Numbered from the stretch's first letter, positions 8,514 to 16,668 are shown. The stretch: 64,000 nucleotides of DNA from Oscillibacter valericigenes (GCF_016902445.1 NZ_JACSNX010000001.1:1-64000); one strand, 5' to 3'. A program made the numbers and translations. Notes: generated from the letters alone by a model not told the origin.

Positions 8514-9632
8514 TCACTGGGCCAGGAACACCAGGTTCCGGTCCGTGATGAAGTTGGGGACGCTGTACACCACGCAGATCTGGTCGATGCCGTTCTCCGC
8601 TGCGTACTGGGCGGGGGACAGCCGATAGTACCGCAGGTCCAGCAGGTGGACCTCGGCAAAGCTCTGGGCCAGGAAGGGGGCCAGAGCGTCGGAATAGGAG
8701 TCCCGGATCAGCAGGAGCCTGCCGCCGTCCCGGGCGTTCTCATTGCGGATGACGCACAGGGGCTGGTTGCCTCCCAGGAAGGAGGAGTACTTGTCCTTCT
8801 GGTCCAGATAGCTCCGGTCGTACAGCATACCGGGCTCCGGGGAGCCGGTGCGCCAGGAGGTGACGGTGAGGCCGTCCTCTTTCACCCAGTACTCCATGGT
8901 GTCCGGCGTCAGCCAGTGGATGCCGGACTGGGAGTACAGGGTCCCGTTGAAGTCCGTGCTGGCGGTCTCCGGTGTAAAGTCATTAGACTTTAGGGGCGCT
9001 CGTCCCAGGCTTTCCAGCAAGGCGTTGGCCCCGTAGAAGGCACCCAGGCTGGTCCAGTGGTGGTCCGTCCGGTAGAAGATGGGCTCGCCGGCGTGGGCCG
9101 TCAGGGCGGCGGAGAAGTCGATCAGAGGCAGGCCCGTGTCCGCCGCCTGGGCGAGATAGGCGTTCTGGTCCCAGGACGCCGCTCCCTCCGGCAGCTTGTC
9201 CCGCCACACCTCCGCCGCCGAGGGGATCAGCCCCAGGTACACGGGGACGTCCGTGTTCCCCGCCAGCTGGGTGACATACCCCAGGTTCGTCTCCTCCAGG
9301 CCGTCGGCAGGAGCGTCCACCTTGGAGATCAGCGTTTCATCCTCACAGAGGTAAATGTTATTGAACAGCCGCTTGCCGATGAGCTGCTCCGTCCGGGCCT
9401 TCAGGCCCGTCCACTCATCCCGCAGAGGGAACTGGTCTGCCACGTATTCCTCCACCTCCGAGGTGTAGGTGCCGTCCCGCAGCGCCTCCCAGGAGAATTC
9501 CGGCACCTGCTGCAAGGTCCGGTTCTCCACGTCGGACCGCTCCCGGTCCGGCAGCAGGAACTGCCACACCATCAATCCCCCCAGAAAGAGGCAGAACAGG
9601 GCTGTGATCAGCCGGGCATATGCTTTTGTCAT
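8514..9632 (-). CDS. DHHW-family protein (AlgX/AlgJ-like, surface polymer acylation partner)
   Basis: 372 aa. An N-terminal membrane anchor (about 8-27) precedes an extracytoplasmic SGNH-like domain. The family name motif DHHW is at 190-193 within TDHHWTSLGA, and a later RDSYSDALAPFL supplies the Asp/Ser region of SGNH hydrolase-like proteins. Such proteins work outside the membrane with an MBOAT acyltransferase to O-acylate a polysaccharide or teichoic acid. The gene lies 13 bases after the MBOAT gene, with its GAGGAGG site overlapping that gene's end, so the two are co-translated. The polymer acylated is not evident, since no polysaccharide synthase lies next to it. Confidence 0.85.
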   Translation of the reverse strand: MTKAYARLITALFCLFLGGLMVWQFLLPDRERSDVENRTLQQVPEFSWEALRDGTYTSEVEEYVADQFPLRDEWTGLKARTEQLIGKRLFNNIYLCEDETLISKVDAPADGLEETNLGYVTQLAGNTDVPVYLGLIPSAAEVWRDKLPEGAASWDQNAYLAQAADTGLPLIDFSAALTAHAGEPIFYRTDHHWTSLGAFYGANALLESLGRAPLKSNDFTPETASTDFNGTLYSQSGIHWLTPDTMEYWVKEDGLTVTSWRTGSPEPGMLYDRSYLDQKDKYSSFLGGNQPLCVIRNENARDGGRLLLIRDSYSDALAPFLAQSFAEVHLLDLRYYRLSPAQYAAENGIDQICVVYSVPNFITDRNLVFLAQ

Positions 9633-9645
9633 GATCTGCCTCCTC

Positions 9646-11073
9646 TCAGAACCGGAAATACAGGAAGGGGTTGTAGCTGCCGTCCACCAGATAGGCGGTG
9701 CACACCACCAGGGAAAGTCCCATGAGCACCGGGGTGAACAGGACCTCCGCCCGCCGGGGCAGCTTGGCCCACAGCCGCTGGCCCAGGGCGGTGGATGCCA
9801 GCACCAGGGCGATCAGCGTCACGGCATAGCTCCGCAGCCGGAAGCCGTCGGCAGCGCTCCACAGGGGCCCGCCGCCGAAGCAGGTGGCCAGGTAGTCCCC
9901 GCACACGGACAGGTCCACCATGGCGAAGAGACCCCAGCCCACGAACACCACGATGAGGGTGTAGAGGTGCTTGAGGACCTTCGGGGTCCTCTCCAGCACG
10001 CCCCGGAGGACGTACCGCTCCAAGATCAGCCAGGCGGCGAAGTACAGGCCCCACAGGACGAAGTTCCAGCTGGCTCCGTGCCAGAAGCCGGTGCAGAACC
10101 AGACGATGATGAGATTCCGGATGGTCTTGACGGTACCGCCCCGGTTGCCTCCCAGGGGGATATACAGGTAGTCCCGGAACCAGGTGGTCAGGGACATGTG
10201 CCACCGCCGCCAGAAGGTGCCCACCGAGTCGGCGCAGTAGGGGTGGTCGAAGTTCTCATTGAAGCGGAAGCCGAAGATGCGCCCCAGACCGATGGCCATG
10301 TCGGAGTAGCCGGAGAAGTCGAAGTAGATCTGGAAGCCGTAGGCGGCCAGGCCCAGCCAGCCCCCCAGGACCGTCAGCGTCCCGGCTCCCTGAGCCGCCA
10401 GGCACTCCTCCCACAGGGCGCCGATGGAGTTGGCCAGCAGCACCTTCTTGGCAAGGCCCACACAGAACCGCCGGGCGCCCAGGGCGAAGTTCTCCGACGT
10501 GTGGACCCGGTGCACCAGGTCCGCCGCCACCGTCTTGTACTGGACGATGGGCCCGGCGATCAGCTGGGGGAACATGGTGACGAAGGTGCCGAACTCCACC
10601 AGATTCCGCTGCACCGGCGCGTCTTTCCGGTATACATCGATGGTGTAGCTCATGGTCTGGAAGGTGTAAAAGGAGATGCCGATGGGCAGGGGCACGCCCC
10701 ACAGGGGGATGGTGACTCCCAAAAGCTCCACGCTCTTGGGGATCAGGATACCCGTCAGGGCGTACAGGTTCTCGGCAAAGAAGGTGCCGTACTTGAAGAA
10801 GAACAGCAGTGCCAGGTTGAAGATCACCGACTGCGCCACGAACCACCGGGCCTTTTTGTCATCGCTGCGGTACTTCTCTACCAGCAGGCCGTGGGTATAG
10901 TCGATGGCAATGGACACAAACATGATGACGATGTAGACCGGCTCTCCCCAGCCATAGAACAGCAGACTCACCAGCAGCAGGATGAAGTTCCGCCATTTCA
11001 GAGGCGCCAGGAAATACACCAGCAGCGTCAGCGGCAGATAGAGGAATAAAAAGGTCAGGCTGCTGAATACCAT
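9646..11073 (-). CDS. MBOAT family O-acyltransferase (AlgI/DltB-like)
   Basis: 475 aa multi-pass membrane enzyme that moves acyl groups across the membrane for attachment to a surface polymer. It has the MBOAT signatures FWRRWHMSLTTWFRDYLYIP and FWHGASWNFVLWGLYF; the His in the second (about residue 332) is the conserved catalytic one. The length matches AlgI (about 470-520). The ribosome site is GGGAGGGG and the start is ATG at 11073. It sits between a DUF4358 lipoprotein gene and a DHHW gene, an arrangement I recognise as recurrent in Clostridia. Confidence 0.93.
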   Translation of the reverse strand: MVFSSLTFLFLYLPLTLLVYFLAPLKWRNFILLLVSLLFYGWGEPVYIVIMFVSIAIDYTHGLLVEKYRSDDKKARWFVAQSVIFNLALLFFFKYGTFFAENLYALTGILIPKSVELLGVTIPLWGVPLPIGISFYTFQTMSYTIDVYRKDAPVQRNLVEFGTFVTMFPQLIAGPIVQYKTVAADLVHRVHTSENFALGARRFCVGLAKKVLLANSIGALWEECLAAQGAGTLTVLGGWLGLAAYGFQIYFDFSGYSDMAIGLGRIFGFRFNENFDHPYCADSVGTFWRRWHMSLTTWFRDYLYIPLGGNRGGTVKTIRNLIIVWFCTGFWHGASWNFVLWGLYFAAWLILERYVLRGVLERTPKVLKHLYTLIVVFVGWGLFAMVDLSVCGDYLATCFGGGPLWSAADGFRLRSYAVTLIALVLASTALGQRLWAKLPRRAEVLFTPVLMGLSLVVCTAYLVDGSYNPFLYFRF

Positions 11074-11106
11074 CGGCGTCCCCTCCCGGTTCTGTGTTTC
11101 ATCCGG

Positions 11107-11131
11107 CCGGCCGCGGCATTGCCGCGGCCGG
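11107..11131. other. Intercistronic GC hairpin
   Basis: Perfect 11-bp inverted repeat CCGGCCGCGGC / GCCGCGGCCGG with a 3-base loop, between the DUF4358 and MBOAT genes and without a T-run. It may stabilise the upstream mRNA or attenuate read-through. Confidence 0.5.
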
Positions 11132-11139
11132 TCTCCTTC

Positions 11140-11664
11140 TTATGCAAACTGGGCATTGAACTGCTCCGTGATCTCATCCTGATGCTCTGCCGTGGCGATC
11201 ATGGCCACATAGGTCCCGTGCTGGACAACCTGGGCGTCACTCCAGGTCTCCATGGACTCCGGATACCAGGCGCCGCCCTCTGCCTGGGCGTCCACCCGGT
11301 CCTGGAGGATGGAGGCGGCAGCGGCGGCGTCCTCCTCGGTGGCGCACTGGGCCAGGACGATCTCGTTCACCACGGCGCTCATCATGGGGGCCTTGGCGAT
11401 CAGCTGCTCCGTGGCCACATCCGCCAGACCGGGGTAGTAGCTCTCCAGCAGATCGCCTTCCACGTCCATCATCAGGATGTCCTCCTCGCCGCTGGAGGCA
11501 GCGTCCTCCGTCCAGCCGTATTCCTCTGCCAGACCGGCATAAAAGCTGGACAGGGACACTTCGGCGGTGTCGGCGGAGCCGTCGGAGGTTCCTCCGCAGG
11601 CAGTCAGCAGGCCCGCGGCCAGCAGCGCGGAAAGCGCCAGGGTCAAAAATCTCTTCATGTGCAT
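11140..11664 (-). CDS. DUF4358 lipoprotein
   Basis: 174 aa. The signal peptide ends in the lipobox LTAC (Cys about residue 23), followed by a Gly/Ser-rich linker and a single domain resembling DUF4358. It is predicted to be anchored on the outer face of the membrane. It is the first gene of the DUF4358-MBOAT-DHHW unit, so a role in surface polymer acylation is inferred from context alone. The start is ATG at 11664 with AAAGGAA upstream; an ATG at 11658 is almost as likely. The protein is acidic and has no other cysteine-rich or catalytic motif that I can see. Confidence 0.8.
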   Translation of the reverse strand: MHMKRFLTLALSALLAAGLLTACGGTSDGSADTAEVSLSSFYAGLAEEYGWTEDAASSGEEDILMMDVEGDLLESYYPGLADVATEQLIAKAPMMSAVVNEIVLAQCATEEDAAAAASILQDRVDAQAEGGAWYPESMETWSDAQVVQHGTYVAMIATAEHQDEITEQFNAQFA

Positions 11665-11779
11665 TGGATTCCTTTCTGAAGTTCTCGGGGAATACAGACG
11701 GGCCGTCCCGCCGAAAAGTTCCCTCCTGCCGCCAGTATTTCCAGATTTTTTTCTTTTAGCACAGAGCCTTCACCCGCAC

Positions 11780-11808
11780 TTGCAATTCCATGCCCCAGGC
11801 GGTATCAT
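11780..11808 (+). promoter_or_regulatory. Candidate promoter of the threonine aldolase-like gene
   Basis: TTGCAA (11780-11785), 17-base spacer, TATCAT (11803-11808), 35 bases before the ATG. The 11665-11843 gap is a divergent promoter region; I could not fix a matching minus-strand promoter. Confidence 0.55.
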
Positions 11809-11843
11809 GACACTATCACGATTGAAAAAGGCGGGAACACACA

Positions 11844-12866
11844 ATGTACAGTTTTCGGAACGATTACAGCGAAGGCGCCCACTTCAAAGTCCTCCAGGCC
11901 CTGGCGGATACCAACGCCGTCCAGACCGTGGGGTATGGCCTGGACCCGTACTGCCGGACCGCGGCGGACACGGTCCGCCGCCTCTGCGCGGCCCCGGACG
12001 CAGCCGTCCACTTTCTGGTGGGCGGGACCCAGGTGAATCTGGTGGCCGTCGACGCATTCCTGCAGTCCTATGAGGCGGTGATCGCCGCCCAGACCGGCCA
12101 CGTCAGCACCCATGAGACCGGGGCCATCGAAGCCACCGGCCACAAGGTCTGTATCGCGGAGAGTCCCGACGGCAAGCTGACCCCGGCTCTGATTGAATCC
12201 GTTCTGGCAGGCCACAACGGCACGGAACACATGGTGCTGCCCCGACTGGTGTACATCTCCGACACCACCGAGATCGGAACCCTCTACACAAAGGCGGAGC
12301 TGACCGCCCTGCGGCAGTGCTGCGATGCCCACGGCCTGTTCCTCTATCTGGACGGCGCCCGGCTGGGCTCCGCCCTCACCTCCCCCGACAACGACCTGAC
12401 CCTGCCGGATCTGGCCGCCCTTACCGACGGCTTCACCATCGGCGGCACGAAAAACGGCGCCCTGTTCGGGGAGGCTCTGGTGCTCACCCACCCCCTGCCC
12501 CACTTCCGCTGGCACATGAAGCAGCGGGGCGCCGTGCTGGCCAAGGGACGGCTGCTGGGCGTCCAGTTCCAGGCACTGCTGGAGGACGGCCTGTACTTCG
12601 ACCTGGCCCGCCACGCCAACCAGCTGGCCTTCCGGCTCCGGGACGGCATAACTGCCCTGGGATACCCCTTCCCTGTGAGCTCCCCCTCCAACCAGCAGTT
12701 CCCGGTGCTGCCCAATGAGACGGTGGCAAAGCTCCAGGAGATGGGCTATGAATTTGAGACCGACCACCCGGTAGATGCCGGCCACACCTGCATCCGCCTA
12801 GTGACCAGCTGGGCCACGCCGGAGTCGGCGGTGGAGGACTTCCTCCGGGACCTGTCCAAGTGCTGA
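11844..12866 (+). CDS. Low-specificity L-threonine aldolase family PLP enzyme
   Basis: 340 aa, aspartate aminotransferase fold. Family members cleave L-threonine or L-allo-threonine to glycine and acetaldehyde. GHVSTHETGAIE (residues 85-96) supplies the His that stacks on PLP, LYLDGARLGSAL (167-178) the Asp and Arg contacts, and IGGTKNGALFGE (199-210) the Schiff-base lysine K203. The length agrees with the family. It is monocistronic: its own promoter is upstream and a strong terminator lies just after the stop. The ribosome site (AAAAAGG) is modest. A role in beta-hydroxy amino acid cleavage other than threonine cannot be excluded. Confidence 0.88.
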   Translation: MYSFRNDYSEGAHFKVLQALADTNAVQTVGYGLDPYCRTAADTVRRLCAAPDAAVHFLVGGTQVNLVAVDAFLQSYEAVIAAQTGHVSTHETGAIEATGHKVCIAESPDGKLTPALIESVLAGHNGTEHMVLPRLVYISDTTEIGTLYTKAELTALRQCCDAHGLFLYLDGARLGSALTSPDNDLTLPDLAALTDGFTIGGTKNGALFGEALVLTHPLPHFRWHMKQRGAVLAKGRLLGVQFQALLEDGLYFDLARHANQLAFRLRDGITALGYPFPVSSPSNQQFPVLPNETVAKLQEMGYEFETDHPVDAGHTCIRLVTSWATPESAVEDFLRDLSKC

Positions 12867-12872
12867 ATCCCC

Positions 12873-12901
12873 AAGGGACCGCCTGTCGGCGGTCCCTTTT
12901 T
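12873..12901 (+). terminator. Rho-independent terminator
   Basis: An 11-bp stem, 12873-12883 with 12888-12898, 4-base loop, then TTTTTG. It ends the threonine aldolase-like transcript. Confidence 0.9.
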
Positions 12902-12951
12902 GTGTGGCGCATCCCCATCTGCCGGCCCGTTTGCCCTGTCAGACCCTTTAT

Positions 12952-13022
12952 CGTACTTTTGTTCGATTTATACTTGACAGAAACATTTGTTCGAGTTACA
13001 ATACGATTAGAACATAAGTTCG
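12952..13022 (+). promoter_or_regulatory. SOS-type promoter with three LexA-like boxes
   Basis: TTGACA (12974-12979), 17-base spacer, TACAAT (12997-13002). Three matches to the Gram-positive LexA box CGAACATATGTTCG surround it: 13009-13022 (AGAACATAAGTTCG, 12 of 14, with intact GAAC-N4-GTTC), 12980-12993 (11 of 14, between -35 and -10) and 12952-12965 (11 of 14, upstream). Occupancy by LexA would block the promoter. Confidence 0.8.
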
Positions 13023-13039
13023 AACAAGGAGGGTTTTCC

Positions 13040-13168
13040 ATGAGCGGCTGGACTTTCTTTTTTATTTTGGTAGGCGTGGTCTTTCTGACCTCTCAGCTCT
13101 TCCGGGTCATCGACGCCATCGAGCGCCCTGCCCGGCGCCACCCCCGGCGGCGGGCTGCCCTCCGGTAA
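13040..13168 (+). CDS. Small membrane peptide, predicted SOS-induced
   Basis: 42 aa. One hydrophobic helix at about 4-20 (WTFFFILVGVVFLTSQLF) is followed by a basic tail rich in Arg (RRHPRRRAALR). A strong ribosome site (AAGGAGGG) sits 6 bases before the ATG. It is the first gene behind three LexA-like boxes and ends one base before the start of the radical SAM gene. In Bacillus, SOS genes include small membrane peptides that stop cell division (YneA); this one shows no LysM domain or sequence likeness that I can see, so the parallel is by context only. It could instead be a leader that couples translation to the next gene. Confidence 0.6.
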   Translation: MSGWTFFFILVGVVFLTSQLFRVIDAIERPARRHPRRRAALR

Positions 13169-13169
13169 G

Positions 13170-14435
13170 ATGGATGTTCTGGAGAAGCTCACCATCCTGA
13201 CGGACGCGGCCAAGTACGACGCGGCCTGCACCTCCAGCGGCGGGGACCGGAAGGCCAGGGCGGGATGGATCGGCAACACCACCTCCTCCATCGCCGGTTG
13301 CTGCCACTCCTTTTCCGCTGACGGGCGGTGCGTGACGCTTTTGAAGGTGCTGCTGACCAACCGGTGCGTGTACGACTGCAAATACTGCGTCAACCGCCGC
13401 AGCAACGAGACGAAGCGGGCCATGTTCACCCCGGAGGAGCTGGCGGATCTCACCATCCAGTTCTACCGCCGGAATTATATCGAGGGACTGTTCCTCTCCT
13501 CCGGCGTGTACCGCTCCCCGGACTACACCACGGAGCTGATGATCCGGGCGCTGCGCATCCTGCGGGAGCAGTACCGCTTCAACGGCTACATCCACGCCAA
13601 GGCCATCCCCGGCACGGCGCCGGAGCTGGTGGAGCAGCTGGGATTCCTGGCGGACCGGCTCAGCGTCAACATCGAGCTGCCGTCGGAGGCGGGCCTCCGG
13701 GCCCTGGCCCCGGACAAGACGAAGCAGGCCATCCTGGCCCCTATGGGCCAGATCCGAGTGCGGGGACAGCAGAGCCGGGAGGAGCTGGTAAAATACCGTC
13801 ACGCCCCCAGGTTCGCCCCCGCCGGCCAGAGCACCCAGCTGATCGTGGGCGCCACGGCGGACACGGACTTTCACATCCTACGGCTGACCCAGGGGCTGTA
13901 TGACCGCTACCGGCTCAAACGGGTGTTCTATTCCGCCTACGTGCCGGTGGTGGAGCACGCCCTGCTCCCCGCGAAGGACACAAAGCCGCCCCTGCTGCGG
14001 GAGCATCGGCTGTACCAGGCGGACTGGCTGCTGCGGTTTTACGGCTTCCGGGCGGAGGAGCTGCTGGATGCAAGCCACCCGGACTTCAACCCCCAGGTGG
14101 ACCCCAAGTGCAGCTGGGCCCTCCGGCACCTGGACTTCTTCCCGGTGGAGGTGAACCGGGCGGACTATGAGGCCCTGCTGCGGATCCCCGGCGTGGGGAT
14201 GGTCTCCGCCAAGCGCATCCTGGTGTCCCGCCGGACCCGGAAGCTGCGGATCGAGGACCTGCCCAAGCTGGGAGTGGTGATGAAGCGGGCCCAGTATTTT
14301 CTCACCGCCTCCGGCCGCATGGCGGAAGGCCTGCGGTTCACCCCGGACAGCCTGCTGCGGAACCTGATCGCGGCGGAGCGGCCTTCCCTGCCCCAGCCGG
14401 AGCTGGAGCAGCTGTCCCTGTTCGCCCCTGTGTGA
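13170..14435 (+). CDS. Putative DNA modification/repair radical SAM protein
   Basis: 421 aa. The [4Fe-4S]/SAM motif CxxxCxxC is at C66, C70, C73 within NRCVYDCKYCVNRR. A helix-hairpin-helix-like segment, GVGMVSAKR (about 340-348), suggests DNA binding. This matches the family described as a radical SAM protein paired with a uracil-DNA glycosylase-like or DUF4130 partner, and that partner follows 13 bases downstream. The chemistry is unknown. The ATG at 13170 lies directly after the stop of the 42-aa peptide. The LexA-like boxes upstream support a role in DNA damage. Confidence 0.85.
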   Translation: MDVLEKLTILTDAAKYDAACTSSGGDRKARAGWIGNTTSSIAGCCHSFSADGRCVTLLKVLLTNRCVYDCKYCVNRRSNETKRAMFTPEELADLTIQFYRRNYIEGLFLSSGVYRSPDYTTELMIRALRILREQYRFNGYIHAKAIPGTAPELVEQLGFLADRLSVNIELPSEAGLRALAPDKTKQAILAPMGQIRVRGQQSREELVKYRHAPRFAPAGQSTQLIVGATADTDFHILRLTQGLYDRYRLKRVFYSAYVPVVEHALLPAKDTKPPLLREHRLYQADWLLRFYGFRAEELLDASHPDFNPQVDPKCSWALRHLDFFPVEVNRADYEALLRIPGVGMVSAKRILVSRRTRKLRIEDLPKLGVVMKRAQYFLTASGRMAEGLRFTPDSLLRNLIAAERPSLPQPELEQLSLFAPV

Positions 14436-14448
14436 GGGAGGTCTCCCC

Positions 14449-15306
14449 ATGACCGAGATGATCTATGAATACGACGGCAGCTTCGAGGGGCTCCTCACCT
14501 GCGTCTTTGAGAGCTATGCTCAAAAGGAAGTCCTCACCGCGATCACCTGCGGTGAGGACATTCAATCCACATTGTTTCCCGTGCGGACAGTGCTGACGGA
14601 CCGGGACCACGCCGCCCGGGTGTACCGGAAGGTGGTCAAGCTGTCTCCGGAGGCGGCGGACCTGCTGCGCCGTGGTTTTCTCACCTGCCTGCCGGAGCGG
14701 GAGATCCACCTGTACCGGCTGGTGGTGAAGCTGCTGGAGGAGGGGCCCCGGTTCCTCCGGGACCTGTCCGACGAGACGCTGTATCCGGTCCTGCGGGCGG
14801 TGCGGCACCTGAACGGCGAGGTCCATCAGTACAAGGGCTTCGTCCGTTTCTCCGACCTGGGAGGCGTTCTGGGCGGCGAGATCGAGCCGAAAAACCGGGT
14901 GCTGCCCCTGCTGCGGCAGCACTTCTGCGCCCGGTACCGGAACGAGCGGTTCTTTCTCTACGACCGCACCCACCGGGAGGCGCTGTTCTACGTCGCGGGC
15001 CGCTCCGCCATCCGGCCCCTGGAGCAGTTCCAGATGGCGCCGCCGGATGAGGCGGAGGCCCGCTATCGCCTGTTGTGGAAGCGGTTCTACGACACCATCG
15101 CCATCCGGGAGCGGGAGAACCCCCGCTGCCGCATGACCCACATGCCCAAGCGGTACTGGAACACCATGACGGAGTTCCAGGGAGAGGACTCCTTCAAAGC
15201 GAGAGAGCGTCCCGCAGCCGTTTCAGGCCCCGGCGCTCCAGCCGGGATACCTGCACCTGGGACACGCCCAGGATCCGGGCGGTCTGCTCCTGGGTCAGCC
15301 CCTTGA
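14449..15306 (+). CDS. DUF4130 (TIGR03915-like) DNA metabolism protein
   Basis: 285 aa. The start YEYDGSFEGLLTCVFESY and the C-terminal region with PKRYWNTMTEF match the DUF4130 family, which is found beside the radical SAM protein encoded just upstream and in some genomes fused to a uracil-DNA glycosylase-like domain. No glycosylase domain is present here. The ribosome site GGGAGG precedes the ATG at 14449. The last 45 or so residues (Pro/Gly/Ala-rich) lie beyond the usual end and overlap the 3' end of sigF on the other strand by 113 bases. This tail is probably read-through into antisense sequence rather than a folded domain. Confidence 0.82.
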   Translation: MTEMIYEYDGSFEGLLTCVFESYAQKEVLTAITCGEDIQSTLFPVRTVLTDRDHAARVYRKVVKLSPEAADLLRRGFLTCLPEREIHLYRLVVKLLEEGPRFLRDLSDETLYPVLRAVRHLNGEVHQYKGFVRFSDLGGVLGGEIEPKNRVLPLLRQHFCARYRNERFFLYDRTHREALFYVAGRSAIRPLEQFQMAPPDEAEARYRLLWKRFYDTIAIRERENPRCRMTHMPKRYWNTMTEFQGEDSFKARERPAAVSGPGAPAGIPAPGTRPGSGRSAPGSAP

Positions 15307-15898
15307 AGTACCGCAGGAGAATGGCCATCCGCTCCTTCTCCGGCAGCTGATCGATGGACTCCCGCAGGGCGATCCGCTCCACCATGCCCTCCTCCGGGGC
15401 CTCCGTGCCCAGCATGCCCTCCAGGGTGAGGCCATCGGCGGTCTCCCTCTGGAGAGACTCCGGCGTGTCCGTGGCGATCTCCACCTGGGCGATCTCCTCC
15501 GGCGTCAGGCCGGAGGCCTCCGACAGCTCGGAGAGCACCGGCTCCCGGCCCAGTGTCTGCCGCAGCCGCTCCCGAATGGTGTAAAGGGACTGCGCTTGCT
15601 CCCGCATGGTGCGCCCCACTTTCACCGCGCCGTCGTCCCGGAGGAAGCGGCGGATCTCCCCGGCGATCTTGGGCACTGCGTAGGTGGAGAAGCAGGTGCC
15701 GTAGTCGAAGTCGAACCCCTGCACCGCCTTCAGAAAGCCCAGGCACCCCAGCTGGTACAGGTCCTCCGGGTCCACGCCCCGGCCGTAGTAGCGCCGCACC
15801 ACGCTCCAAATCAGACCGTTGTTTTCGATCACCGCCCGCTCGCAGGCATCTCGGTCCCCCTCCTGGGCCGCCCGCAGCAGCTCCAGCGTGGCGCTCAT
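15194..15898 (-). CDS. sigF: RNA polymerase sigma-F factor, forespore-specific
   Basis: 234 aa sigma-70 family. Region 2 contains PEDLYQLGCLGFLKAVQGFDF and FSTYAVPKIAGEIRRFLRD; region 4 has the helix-turn-helix LTQEQTARILGVSQVQVSRLERR. The position after spoIIAA and spoIIAB identifies it as sigma-F rather than sigma-G. It directs early forespore transcription and is held inactive by SpoIIAB. The ATG overlaps the end of spoIIAB by 4 bases. Its 3' end overlaps the convergent DUF4130 gene by 113 bases, and no terminator is visible between them. Confidence 0.94.
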   Translation of the reverse strand: MSATLELLRAAQEGDRDACERAVIENNGLIWSVVRRYYGRGVDPEDLYQLGCLGFLKAVQGFDFDYGTCFSTYAVPKIAGEIRRFLRDDGAVKVGRTMREQAQSLYTIRERLRQTLGREPVLSELSEASGLTPEEIAQVEIATDTPESLQRETADGLTLEGMLGTEAPEEGMVERIALRESIDQLPEKERMAILLRYFKGLTQEQTARILGVSQVQVSRLERRGLKRLRDALSL

Positions 15899-16344
15899 GT
15901 CCCGCTCTTCAGCCGGGGTGCCAGCCGCTTGCGCATCACCACGGTAGTGCCCCGACCCGGCGTGGAGCGGACCACCAGCCTGTCCATAAAGCTCTCCATG
16001 ATGGTGAAGCCCATTCCGCTGCGCTCCTCCCCGCCGGTGGTGAACATGGGCTGGCGGGCCTTCTCCACATCGGGAATGCCCCGGCCGTGGTCCCGCACCG
16101 TCACCTCCAGCACCTGGTCCGGGCAGATCCGGACCTTCACCACCACCTGACCGATGGAGTCCGGATAGGCGTGGACGATGGCGTTGGTCACCGCCTCGCT
16201 GACGGCGGTCTTGATGTCCTCCAGCTCGTTGAGGGTGGGGTCCATCTGGGCGGCGAAGCAGGACACCGCCGCCCGGGCGAACCCCTCGTTGCTGCTGCGG
16301 CTGGGAAATGCCAGCGTGACTTCGTTGTTGGCTTTGGTCTTCAT
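15895..16344 (-). CDS. spoIIAB: Anti-sigma F factor and serine kinase SpoIIAB
   Basis: 149 aa GHKL-family ATPase. N-box EDIKTAVSEAVTNAIVHAY, G1 box VRDHGRGIPD and G2 box GMGFTIMESFMD are all present. It binds sigma-F and phosphorylates SpoIIAA, so release of sigma-F depends on dephosphorylated SpoIIAA in the forespore. The length matches the family. It lies 18 bases after spoIIAA and overlaps sigF by 4 bases. Confidence 0.95.
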   Translation of the reverse strand: MKTKANNEVTLAFPSRSSNEGFARAAVSCFAAQMDPTLNELEDIKTAVSEAVTNAIVHAYPDSIGQVVVKVRICPDQVLEVTVRDHGRGIPDVEKARQPMFTTGGEERSGMGFTIMESFMDRLVVRSTPGRGTTVVMRKRLAPRLKSGT

Positions 16345-16362
16345 GGTATGTACTCCCCCTTT

Positions 16363-16668
16363 TTATCGTATCGTCACCAGCCGGCCGATGCCGGCGGCGT
16401 CCAGGACCCGCCGGGCCTGCTGGGGCACGTTCCGCACCAGCAGGCTGCCGTCCAGCAGCTGCATCCGCTGCTGGGCCCGCAGGATCAGCGCGATGCCGGA
16501 GCTGTCCATGAACGTCACGCCGGAAAAGTCCAGCACCAGCTTCTTCGGCAGCGCCGCGTCAATGGCCAGCTCCAGCTCCCGGAGGGCGTCCCGGGCCCCG
16601 TGGTGGTCCAGCTCCCCCTTCAGTTCCAGCAGCAGATTCCGGTCTGCGCTTGTGGCTTCGATCTCCAT
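16363..16668 (-). CDS. spoIIAA: Anti-sigma F factor antagonist SpoIIAA
   Basis: 101 aa STAS-domain protein. The phosphorylation motif FMDSSGIAL (about 53-61) holds the serine that SpoIIAB phosphorylates. When dephosphorylated it binds SpoIIAB and frees sigma-F. The start is the ATG at 16668, with AAGGGG 5-10 bases upstream; an earlier in-frame start would add about 21 residues not seen in the family. It is the first gene of spoIIA. A minus-strand TATAAT-like element is near 16730, but I could not assign a sigma-H promoter or Spo0A boxes. Confidence 0.93.
   Translation of the reverse strand: MEIEATSADRNLLLELKGELDHHGARDALRELELAIDAALPKKLVLDFSGVTFMDSSGIALILRAQQRMQLLDGSLLVRNVPQQARRVLDAAGIGRLVTIR

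Noticed and set aside
13040-13168. Reading the small peptide gene as only the 3' part of a longer frame starting at 12860
   Set aside because: The longer frame would cross the terminator, promoter and LexA-like boxes; the AAGGAGGG site fixes the start at 13040.
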